From positions 1-12,513 of the forward strand of contig DAOWDR010000480.1 of the NCBI GenBank assembly GCA_030638935.1: a stretch of DNA of 12,513 nucleotides. The letters are read 5' to 3'. The notes beneath the pieces were generated by a model, which worked only from the letters and a program-made list of their open reading frames with translations, was not told where the DNA came from and made no database searches. Every line of letters starts with the position of its first letter. Position 1 is the first letter of the stretch. Origin of the DNA: Desulfobacteraceae bacterium. GTDB lineage: Bacteria; Desulfobacterota; Desulfobacteria; Desulfobacterales; Desulfobacteraceae. Of the stretch, positions 6,848-12,513 are shown piece after piece. Position numbers and translations under genes: made by a program.

Positions 6848-7003
6848 CTACTTTTTATCAATCGGTTTTATCTGAGTATCTTTTTTGTCTGTCACCTGAC
6901 AGGAATTTTTCATTCAGGTGGATATCCCCATTTTAGGCAGGATATACACCTGCAGCAAAACATACACACAAATAAATAGAACAATATAAACCATTTCTTT
7001 CAT
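6848..7003 (-). CDS. Small membrane-anchored selenoprotein (51 aa, Sec at codon 30 read through TGA)
   Basis: The ATG at 7003 is preceded by GAGG (7011-7014) within AGAGGTGG, 7 nt upstream. Residues 5-22 form one hydrophobic transmembrane helix, followed by LPKMGIST. Codon 30 (6916 to 6914) is TGA. The frame then stays open for 21 more codons to a TAG at 6850-6848, reading U-M-K-N-S-C-Q-V and a Lys/Asp-rich tail. A SECIS-like hairpin lies where bacterial selenocysteine insertion needs it. U30 and C35 give a UxxxxC selenol/thiol pair just past the membrane helix, which suggests a redox or metal-handling role. The gene is divergent from a thioredoxin operon and precedes the sigma-54 activator. 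From memory, small proteins ending LPKxGxxTCMxxSC occur beside thioredoxin and permease genes in related bacteria; I could not check this. If TGA is a stop, the product is a 29-aa membrane peptide. Confidence 0.75.
6889..6902 (-). promoter_or_regulatory. Bacterial SECIS-like hairpin
   Basis: On the minus strand CTGTC (6902 to 6898), AGGT (6897 to 6894) and GACAG (6893 to 6889) form a perfect 5-bp stem with a 4-nt AGGU loop. The loop begins 16 nt after the TGA at 6916-6914. The E. coli fdhF SECIS has an AGGUCU loop 17 nt after its UGA, with the GU at the loop essential for SelB binding. Position and loop sequence both fit. Confidence 0.75.
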
Positions 7004-7054
7004 AAAACCACCTCTATAAATTATTAATTTAATTTAACCTTCCCGGGAATAGTA

Positions 7055-7070
7055 AGCAAAATACAGACCA
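7055..7070 (-). promoter_or_regulatory. Sigma-54-type promoter of the small selenoprotein gene
   Basis: On the minus strand TGGTCTGTATTTTGCT (7070 to 7055) has the GG-N10-GC arrangement and the TTGCT -12 box. The TGG matches the -24 core, while the CAC part of TGGCAC is not kept. The predicted start lies around 7044, about 40 nt upstream of the start codon at 7003. Confidence 0.5.
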
Positions 7071-7071
7071 T

Positions 7072-7099
7072 TATCATCATAAATTAAAATTTGATGATA
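7072..7099. repeat. Inverted repeat upstream of the minus-strand sigma-54 promoter
   Basis: TATCATCA (7072-7079) and TGATGATA (7092-7099) form a perfect 8-bp inverted repeat with a 12-nt spacer, so the half-sites are 20 nt apart, about two helical turns. It lies just upstream of the -24 box. The region is A/T-rich, so chance is possible. Confidence 0.35.
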
Positions 7100-7160
7100 G
7101 ATGGATTCTATAGGGCTTCTAAACAGTCAGCAAACAAAAATTTCATATAACCCGTAAAAA

Positions 7161-7183
7161 TAACGTTACGTACCGTTACCGTT
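7161..7183. repeat. Operator-like repeat, copy B
   Basis: TAACGTTACGTACCGTTACCGTT carries CGTTAC at 7164-7169 and 7174-7179 plus CGTT at 7180-7183, with the palindrome TAACGTTA at its left end. It lies between the two divergent sigma-54-type promoters, about 90-130 nt upstream of each, which is the usual place for an enhancer of a sigma-54 activator. Confidence 0.6.
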
Positions 7184-7308
7184 CTTGCCCAATACCGTTT
7201 TTTTAAGTAAAAAAGACACAAAACAAATCCAAAAACTTCAAAAATAATTAATTAACCCCTATTATTTCATTGTGTTAGCCCCATGGCCCAAAAATTCCAT
7301 AACCATTC

Positions 7309-7324
7309 TGGCATAGTTTTTGAG
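7309..7324 (+). promoter_or_regulatory. Sigma-54-type promoter of the thioredoxin/ASKHA/transporter operon
   Basis: TGGCATAGTTTTTGAG (7309-7324) matches TGGCA at -24 and TTG at -12 with correct spacing (GG-N10-GA; the consensus is GG-N10-GC). The predicted start is near 7335. AAGGAG (7362-7367) and the ATG at 7379 follow. Confidence 0.5.
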
Positions 7325-7378
7325 TATACTTTTTAACTTAAACGTTTTCAGTAACAAAATTAAGGAGTATAGATTAAA

Positions 7379-7687
7379 ATGGACACAAAACAATTTAAGA
7401 CAAGTTTAAAAGACAAAATCGTTCTGGTTGACTTTGGTGCAACCTGGTGTGGGCCCTGCAAAGCCATGGAGCCCGTCATCAAGGACATGAAACAAAAATA
7501 TGAAGGCAAAGCTTCCATCATTGAAATTAACATTGATGATCAAAGAAGTCTGGCAACAGATTATATGGTACAAAGCATACCCACTCTGATCATCTTTGAT
7601 GATGCCCGGGAAATCAAAAGATTTGTTGGGCTTCAATCTGCGGCAACCATTGAACAAAGCCTGGATGAGGCTTTGGAAAACCACTGA
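7379..7687 (+). CDS. Thioredoxin
   Basis: This 102-aa single-domain thioredoxin has a WCGPC active site (C24, C27) in DFGATWCGPCKAMEPVI and the cis-proline at P68 (QSIPTLIIF). It has no signal peptide, so it acts in the cytoplasm as a dithiol reductant. The ATG at 7379 has AAGGAG 11 nt upstream. It is the first gene of a likely three-gene operon with the ASKHA/ferredoxin protein (30-nt gap) and the transporter, and it is divergent from the small selenoprotein gene. This setting suggests a dedicated thioredoxin for the module rather than the general housekeeping copy. It may reduce the selenol/thiol protein or the Cys-rich ASKHA protein; that is inference. Confidence 0.93.
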   Translation: MDTKQFKTSLKDKIVLVDFGATWCGPCKAMEPVIKDMKQKYEGKASIIEINIDDQRSLATDYMVQSIPTLIIFDDAREIKRFVGLQSAATIEQSLDEALENH

Positions 7688-7717
7688 TAATAAATAAAAT
7701 TTTATGGGAAATTTAAA

Positions 7718-9811
7718 ATGGGATATTGCATAAATCACCCGGAAAGAGAGACCAGCTATCTGTGCATGAAACACAATTATTATCTTTGCGATGAATGTCT
7801 GGAGTGTCGGGACCCTGATATTTATTGTAAGTTTCGGTCATCTTGTCCCATTCATTTTATTTCCAAAAAAGGGTTTGAACCCGAAACCCAAAAATCTTCG
7901 CCTAAAGAATTTTCAGTCCTGTTCCAGCCGGATGATAAAAAAATCAAAGTTCCCGAAGGAACCAACCTGCTTGAGGCGGCCCAAAAGGCTGATATATATG
8001 TGAATGCCTCCTGCAATGGCAAAGGTTCCTGTGGAAAATGCAGGGTCATCCTTGAATCCGGAGTTGTGGAAAACAAAAACACCTCTTTGCTCAGCGATAA
8101 AGAAAAAGAAAGAGGATATATTCTTGCCTGTCAGTCAAAAGTAACGGGCGATATTGTTATTAAAATACCTGAAGAAACACTGGAAAAAAAGCTTAAGACC
8201 GCCGGAATGGGGGAAGAAGCCACAGCAAAGCTCTCAGGCCTTGTTACAGATATTGATCCCATTGTTAAAAAATATACGCTTAAGCTTGAACCTCCCACTC
8301 TTGAGGATACGGTCAGCGATCTTGACAGGTTAAAACGAAATCTTAAGCAGGCCGGATGCGAGACCTCTAAGATGAGTACAGGGATCAGGGTCATGAGACA
8401 ATTGACCAAATCCGTCAGAGAGGATAATTGGAATGTGACGGCCTCTATACTCCAGAAAAAATGTTCCTCGGAAATTGTGGATGTCTGCCCTGCCCGGGAA
8501 AATGGCAGATCACTTGGCATGGCCGTTGACCTTGGGACCACTTCAATTGTTGTCTATATTGTTGATATGCAGACAGGAGAGGTGCTCAGTGCGGCCTCGG
8601 GTCACAACAGCCAGGCCTCATGCGGCGATGATGTAATCAACCGTATTGTCTGCTCTGAAAAAGACGGAATAACAAAATTAAAAAAGATGGCTCTTTCAAC
8701 CATCAACAACCTTTCCCAAAGGGCCCTTGCTTCCCTTGACCAAACCCATAAAAACATTGAAAATATAACCATATCCGGGAATACAACCATGGTCCATCTT
8801 CTGCTGGGGATTGATGCCAGATATATCAGAAGAGAACCTTATATTCCGACCATCTCTGAATTTCCCATTATTAAAGCCGGAAATGTCGGATTAAAAGCCG
8901 CACACTATGCCGGTGTATTTGTTATGCCGGGACCTGCCGGTTATGTGGGTGGAGACATTGTATCAGGCGTTCTTTATACCGGCTTGCATAATAATACTGC
9001 ATTAACCCTTTTCATTGATGTGGGTACCAATGGGGAAATAGTGTTTGGAAATAATGAATTTCTTATGACCGCAGCATGTTCAGCCGGCCCTGCTTTTGAA
9101 GGAGGGGGAATACGCTGGGGGATGCGGGCAGAAGACGGTGCCATTGAAAAAATCACACTTGACCCAGAAACCTTTGAACCCGAATTCATAACGGTTGAAA
9201 ACAAAACCGCCCGGGGTATCTGCGGATCAGGGATGATTGATCTCTTGTCTGAAATGCTGATTAAAGGTGTTCTAGGCCAGGATGGTAAATTCAGAATAGA
9301 CGAAAGCCATCCAAGGATGACAATCTTTAATGATGAACTGGCCTTTATACTTGAATTTGCAGAAAATATTGATGCAGAAGAGGATATTATATTTACTGAA
9401 TCTGATATCAAAAGCCTGACCCTGAGCAAGGCAGCTGTTTATGCCGGTTTTACAGTCCTCATTGAAGAGATAGGCATGGATTTTTCAATGGTTGAGCAAA
9501 TGATTATCACCGGGGGGTTTGGCCAATACCTTGACATTGAAAAGGCCATAACCATAGGACTGCTCCCGGACATTGAACGAGAAAAATTTAAATATATGGG
9601 AAACAGCTCCATTGCGGGTGCTTATATGGCTCTTCTTTCAAATACATACCGCCAGCAGGCCATACAGATATCAAACACAATGACCTATGTTGATTTCTCA
9701 AGCAACTCAAGGTTCATGGATGAATTTACAAAAGCCCAGTTCCTGCCCCATACCGATGCAAGATTATTTCCAAATGTTCACACAAACAATACAATAAAGG
9801 AATTCATATAA
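7718..9811 (+). CDS. RACo-like ASKHA/[2Fe-2S] protein (DUF4445) with Cys-rich N terminus
   Basis: The relatives are reductive activators of corrinoid proteins (RACo): ATP-using ASKHA enzymes that pass electrons from a [2Fe-2S] centre to Co(II). A Cys/His-rich segment covers residues 1-50 (C4, H7, C16, H19, C24, C27, C30, C37, C43, H46) and resembles a B-box-like zinc or extra Fe-S site. A plant-type ferredoxin domain (about 65-152) has ligands C99, C105, C108 and C138. A linker domain spans 160-260. The ASKHA domain (267 to about 645) shows DLGTTS (271-276), DVGTNGE (434-440) and GGFG (599-602). No corrinoid protein or methyltransferase is encoded in the window, so the partner is unknown. Start ATG 7718 has only a weak GGGAA upstream. 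The stop overlaps the transporter start by one base (TAATG). Confidence 0.87.
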   Translation: MGYCINHPERETSYLCMKHNYYLCDECLECRDPDIYCKFRSSCPIHFISKKGFEPETQKSSPKEFSVLFQPDDKKIKVPEGTNLLEAAQKADIYVNASCNGKGSCGKCRVILESGVVENKNTSLLSDKEKERGYILACQSKVTGDIVIKIPEETLEKKLKTAGMGEEATAKLSGLVTDIDPIVKKYTLKLEPPTLEDTVSDLDRLKRNLKQAGCETSKMSTGIRVMRQLTKSVREDNWNVTASILQKKCSSEIVDVCPARENGRSLGMAVDLGTTSIVVYIVDMQTGEVLSAASGHNSQASCGDDVINRIVCSEKDGITKLKKMALSTINNLSQRALASLDQTHKNIENITISGNTTMVHLLLGIDARYIRREPYIPTISEFPIIKAGNVGLKAAHYAGVFVMPGPAGYVGGDIVSGVLYTGLHNNTALTLFIDVGTNGEIVFGNNEFLMTAACSAGPAFEGGGIRWGMRAEDGAIEKITLDPETFEPEFITVENKTARGICGSGMIDLLSEMLIKGVLGQDGKFRIDESHPRMTIFNDELAFILEFAENIDAEEDIIFTESDIKSLTLSKAAVYAGFTVLIEEIGMDFSMVEQMIITGGFGQYLDIEKAITIGLLPDIEREKFKYMGNSSIAGAYMALLSNTYRQQAIQISNTMTYVDFSSNSRFMDEFTKAQFLPHTDARLFPNVHTNNTIKEFI

Positions 9812-11349
9812 TGTTGAAAACACTCTCTTATCTACAAAAAAATATGGTTTGGGCCATCCCTATTTCCATGCTGTTCGGATTGATCTACGGATATCTGTTT
9901 AATGCAACCCCCTTAAAACAATTCATTATCCCGGTAACATTTATCATGGTCTACCCAATGATGGTGACCTTAAGTGTAAAAACCGTCTTTAAAGGCCGTG
10001 ATTATAAACTGCAATTAATAACCCAGGTTATCAATTTTATATTTGTTCCATTGCTTGTATTTTTCATTGGGAAGATATTTTTAACAGGTGCGGATCCCAA
10101 ATTTGCTCTCTGGGCTGTGGGGTTATTTTTAATCGGTGTTCTGCCCACATCGGGAATGACTATTTCCTGGACAGGATTTGCCAAGGGGAACAAGGAAGCC
10201 GCCATTAAAATGGTTGTTTTCGGGCTTGTGATCGGGTCCCTTGCCGCCCCTATTTTCACAAAAATTTTTATGGGTGCGACCATTGAAGTGGATATGCTTC
10301 ACATGTTCAAACAGATTGCAATTTTCGTATTCTTCCCTTTATTCATGGGTCTTATCACCCAATTTTTTGGAATGAAAAAATACGGCAAAAAAATATGGAA
10401 TGAAAAAATCAAACCCCAATTCCCCCCATTTTCAGCACTTGGGGTGATCATGATTGCTTTTTTGGCCATGTCTTTGAAAGCCAAACATATAGTTGCCAAT
10501 CCCGGGGATATCATCATCATTCTGATCCCTTTGGTAATTTTCTACCTCATCTCCTATATTCTATTAACCATAACAGGCCGGCTCTTGTTTAAAAGAGAAG
10601 ATGCCATTGCCATGGTTTTTGGTGTTGTAATGCGGGATTTGTCCATTGCCCTTGCCATTGCCATGACAGCCTTTGGCAAAGAAGGAATGACCATTGCTCT
10701 TTTGATCTCCCTTGCCTATATTATCCAGATCCAGACTGCGGCATGGTATGTCAAATTTATTGATGTGATGTTTGGTAAACCAAAGATCAAAGCCGAAGAA
10801 GTTGTAGAAATTGAAAAAGTATCAGTGCCTGAATTTGAAAAAGTCACTTCAATGGTAGTTGATGTAAAAAAGATACTCTTTGCAACTGATCTGTCCCAAA
10901 CAGCCAGACATGCCGTTAAATACGCATGCAGCATAGGAAACAAATACAACGCCCAGGTTCATGCCATCCATGTTGTTCCCGATGTATTGGATGAATACTC
11001 CTCGGGAACAGGGATTAACCTGTCAAGCTCAATGGATAAAAAGAAATGGGATGAATTTAACAAAAAAAATATTGAAACTGCAAAGGGTCTTATCCATGAA
11101 AGGATGAAACTCACCTCCCAAAAAGTTCTTGAAGAAATACCCCATTGTCCTCTTTCAGAAAATCGTACCATTGTTTTAGCCGGCAACCCGGTTGATCAAA
11201 TCGTCAAGACTGCACAGGATAACAATTTCGACCTGATAATCATGGGAACCCACGGACATGGAAAATTTGAGGAAATGATGATAGGCAGCACCGCAAGTGG
11301 TGTTATTCTTAAATCCAAGGTGCCTGTGCTTGTTGCACGGCCCTCCTAG
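9811..11349 (+). CDS. BASS/ACR3-superfamily transporter fused to a C-terminal UspA domain
   Basis: Residues 10-320 hold about ten hydrophobic segments of the bile acid:sodium symporter/ACR3 arsenite permease superfamily, with the polar motif GVLPTSGMTISWTGFAKGN (109-127). The membrane domain contains no cysteine, so the conserved Cys that ACR3 uses for arsenite is absent. The ligand is thus open: an anion, organic acid or another oxyanion. Residues 352-512 form a universal stress protein domain with an ATP-binding GTHGHGKFEEMMIGS (479-493; G-x2-G-x9-G-S). It would lie in the cytoplasm and could gate transport by nucleotide state. The ATG overlaps the stop of the ASKHA gene, and AAGGAA (9797-9802) lies 8 nt upstream. 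It is the last gene of the operon, ended by a strong hairpin. Confidence 0.87.
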   Translation: MLKTLSYLQKNMVWAIPISMLFGLIYGYLFNATPLKQFIIPVTFIMVYPMMVTLSVKTVFKGRDYKLQLITQVINFIFVPLLVFFIGKIFLTGADPKFALWAVGLFLIGVLPTSGMTISWTGFAKGNKEAAIKMVVFGLVIGSLAAPIFTKIFMGATIEVDMLHMFKQIAIFVFFPLFMGLITQFFGMKKYGKKIWNEKIKPQFPPFSALGVIMIAFLAMSLKAKHIVANPGDIIIILIPLVIFYLISYILLTITGRLLFKREDAIAMVFGVVMRDLSIALAIAMTAFGKEGMTIALLISLAYIIQIQTAAWYVKFIDVMFGKPKIKAEEVVEIEKVSVPEFEKVTSMVVDVKKILFATDLSQTARHAVKYACSIGNKYNAQVHAIHVVPDVLDEYSSGTGINLSSSMDKKKWDEFNKKNIETAKGLIHERMKLTSQKVLEEIPHCPLSENRTIVLAGNPVDQIVKTAQDNNFDLIIMGTHGHGKFEEMMIGSTASGVILKSKVPVLVARPS

Positions 11350-11359
11350 GAAAATTACC

Positions 11360-11376
11360 GACAGAACTCTTCTGTC
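11360..11376 (+). terminator. Small hairpin after the transporter gene
   Basis: GACAGA (11360-11365) and TCTGTC (11371-11376) form a 6-bp stem with an ACTCT loop, followed by an A-rich stretch rather than a T run. It may protect the 3' end of the transcript. The main terminator is the following longer hairpin. Confidence 0.35.
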
Positions 11377-11397
11377 AATAAAAATACGGCAATACAT

Positions 11398-11438
11398 AAA
11401 AGATGCTGTGCAATGAAACCCATTGCACAGCATCTTTT
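11398..11438. terminator. Bidirectional rho-independent terminator
   Basis: A perfect 18-bp stem (11398-11415 with 11421-11438) has a 5-nt AAACC loop. Its outer AAAA/TTTT base gives a T run on either strand. It sits between the convergent transporter and flavodoxin genes. Confidence 0.92.
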
Positions 11439-11444
11439 ATATTT

Positions 11445-11921
11445 TTATAAACTGCGAATAGTATTGATAAGTCCCTGAATATCTTTTCCATTTGGATGCC
11501 CTATTGCATTGTCGGCATCCTTTATCCACACCGGCGGTTCCGGTTTTTGTTTCACCTTTTCAAGAACCTTTGGGTTCACCTCACCCTGGCAGGTAAAAAC
11601 ACCTTTTATCTCTGCATCATTTTTAAGACCAATGGCATGATCTATTGCATTTTTAACATGGTCTGATCCTGCTGCCGCACCATGTGTCCCAAATAGGAAT
11701 AGACAGTCGCCCTTCTCCAATTTTTCCAGATACTCGCTGGTTTTTGGATCTGGTTTTCCGGCCATCATCCAAAAGCCGACAAATGTCATATCATAACCTT
11801 GGGGTAAGGGGGCTTGGTCAACAGGAAAAATATCTTTTTCACCATCCAGGCTCTCGTAAATTGCATCGGCAAGTTTTTTCGTGTTGTCTGACTGGCTTGA
11901 ATAAACAATCAATGATTTCAT
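11445..11921 (-). CDS. Flavodoxin-family protein
   Basis: This 158-aa protein has a flavodoxin-like fold. The N terminus MKSLIVYSSQSDNTKKLADAI holds the FMN phosphate loop (about residues 8-15). VGFWMMAGKPDP (48-59) and LFLFGTHGAAAG (74-85) resemble the Flavodoxin_3 group (Pfam PF12641), small FMN electron carriers or reductase subunits. It has no signal peptide. The electron partner is unknown. The ATG is supported by GGAGGA (11928-11933), 6 nt upstream. It is convergent to the transporter operon and shares its terminator, so it is probably a separate unit. No promoter was recognised in the 126-bp gap upstream. Confidence 0.88.
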   Translation of the reverse strand: MKSLIVYSSQSDNTKKLADAIYESLDGEKDIFPVDQAPLPQGYDMTFVGFWMMAGKPDPKTSEYLEKLEKGDCLFLFGTHGAAAGSDHVKNAIDHAIGLKNDAEIKGVFTCQGEVNPKVLEKVKQKPEPPVWIKDADNAIGHPNGKDIQGLINTIRSL

Positions 11922-12047
11922 TTATCTTCCTCCGTTATTCAGTATTATAAGAGAACATCCCAGGTATCGCCTGTTTTTATACCTGATCATAATTAACAGC
12001 AAAATATATACCAATGAAATTTTAATCTCTAAAAACCCGGAATTTAT

Positions 12048-12512
12048 TTAAAAATAATATCTAAAGGAGAGTAGGAGCTTTGCCTTATTAATTTTCTCAC
12101 CATATTCGGTTTTATTTTCCCCTAAAAGAAATCCTGTTTTCAGGTCAATGGTGAAGTTTGTCAGGGGGGAATAAGTGATCTGGGGTGTTATGGATGCACT
12201 TTGATCATCCATGTTGTAAATAAAGGTGATTGCCGGAACAAAATATAAAATATCAAAAAGATCTTTTTGGGAAATCTTTAAATACAGATAATCTTTCATG
12301 GCAGCCTGCTGGTTATAGAAGGCTGAGTAAGTTCTGCTTTTTGAAATAGCTGCTGTGCTTGATGTCTCTAAATAGTGATCATACCCGTTTTCAATAAAAG
12401 AGAGATAATTTTCATATTCTCCGGCAGAATATCCTTGTCCATTGCGATAATATTCTAATATATAGGTCGTGTCTTGACTTGAAAGATACCGCAGACCTAA
12501 CAGGAGATTAAA
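12048..12512 (-). CDS. Outer-membrane beta-barrel (porin-like) protein, C-terminal part
   Basis: This is the last 154 codons of a gene whose 5' end lies beyond the right window edge. The frame is open from 12512 to the TAA at 12050-12048. The sequence alternates polar and hydrophobic residues in strand-length blocks (for example ASITPQITYSPLTNFTIDLK and KAKLLLSFRYYF) and ends in an aromatic Phe, the usual BAM recognition feature of outer-membrane barrels. An upstream block, TYILEYYRNGQGYSAGEYEN, resembles strands and loops of deltaproteobacterial porin-like proteins. A methionine at 12299 exists but is internal, because the same frame continues upstream with coding character. The substrate is unknown. 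No terminator hairpin was recognised downstream. Confidence 0.75.
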   Translation of the reverse strand, partial: FNLLLGLRYLSSQDTTYILEYYRNGQGYSAGEYENYLSFIENGYDHYLETSSTAAISKSRTYSAFYNQQAAMKDYLYLKISQKDLFDILYFVPAITFIYNMDDQSASITPQITYSPLTNFTIDLKTGFLLGENKTEYGEKINKAKLLLSFRYYF

Positions 12513-12513
12513 T

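Noticed and set aside
8131..9429. Antisense frames within the RACo-like gene
   Set aside because: They are Ser/Ile-rich shadow translations of the conserved ASKHA coding sequence.
9811..11349. Arsenite resistance transporter call
   Set aside because: The membrane domain lacks any Cys, including the family's arsenite-binding one, and no arsR or arsC is present in the window.

Overview
The window looks like a chromosomal segment of an anaerobic Desulfobacterota bacterium, probably a Desulfobacteraceae-like sulfate reducer. This is inferred from the mix of families: a sigma-54 activator, a RACo-type ASKHA/ferredoxin protein, a probable selenoprotein, a flavodoxin and a porin-like barrel. No rRNA, tRNA, CRISPR array or insertion sequence was seen.

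Left part (1-5335). A small conserved-looking hypothetical gene is followed 2 nt later by a PrmA-like methyltransferase with an unusual winged-helix-like N terminus. Next come a membrane-anchored DUF4124/staphylococcal-nuclease protein and a stand-alone receiver-domain response regulator. A perfect 20-bp-stem bidirectional terminator separates these from the convergent ssb gene. Divergent from ssb is a two-gene operon of a TrmB-type regulator and an ornithine-aminotransferase-like enzyme. It has a good sigma-70 promoter with a perfect 7-bp inverted repeat across the -10 element and start site. A second palindromic terminator ends it.

Central part (5336-11440). This is the most interesting region. 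On the minus strand is a PAS-AAA+-Fis sigma-54 activator gene, intact except for one in-frame TGA at 5775-5777, where relatives normally carry arginine. Upstream of it, in a 0.6-kb stretch that appears intergenic, is a small minus-strand gene of 51 codons (7003 to 6848). It has an in-frame TGA at codon 30, a good ribosome binding site and a bacterial SECIS-like hairpin with an AGGU loop exactly 16 nt after the TGA. I read it as a small membrane-anchored selenoprotein with a UxxxxC motif. Divergent from it is an operon encoding thioredoxin, a RACo-like ASKHA/[2Fe-2S] protein with a Cys-rich N terminus, and a BASS/ACR3-like transporter fused to a UspA domain. Sigma-54-type promoters face both ways. 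CGTTAC repeats lie between them, and the same repeats fill the spacer of a putative sigma-70 promoter of the activator gene. The inferred picture is a sigma-54-controlled redox and transport module whose local regulator is either freshly broken or recoded.

Right part (11441-12513). An 18-bp-stem terminator separates the transporter from a convergent flavodoxin-family gene. Beyond it is the C-terminal end of an outer-membrane beta-barrel protein that runs off the window edge.
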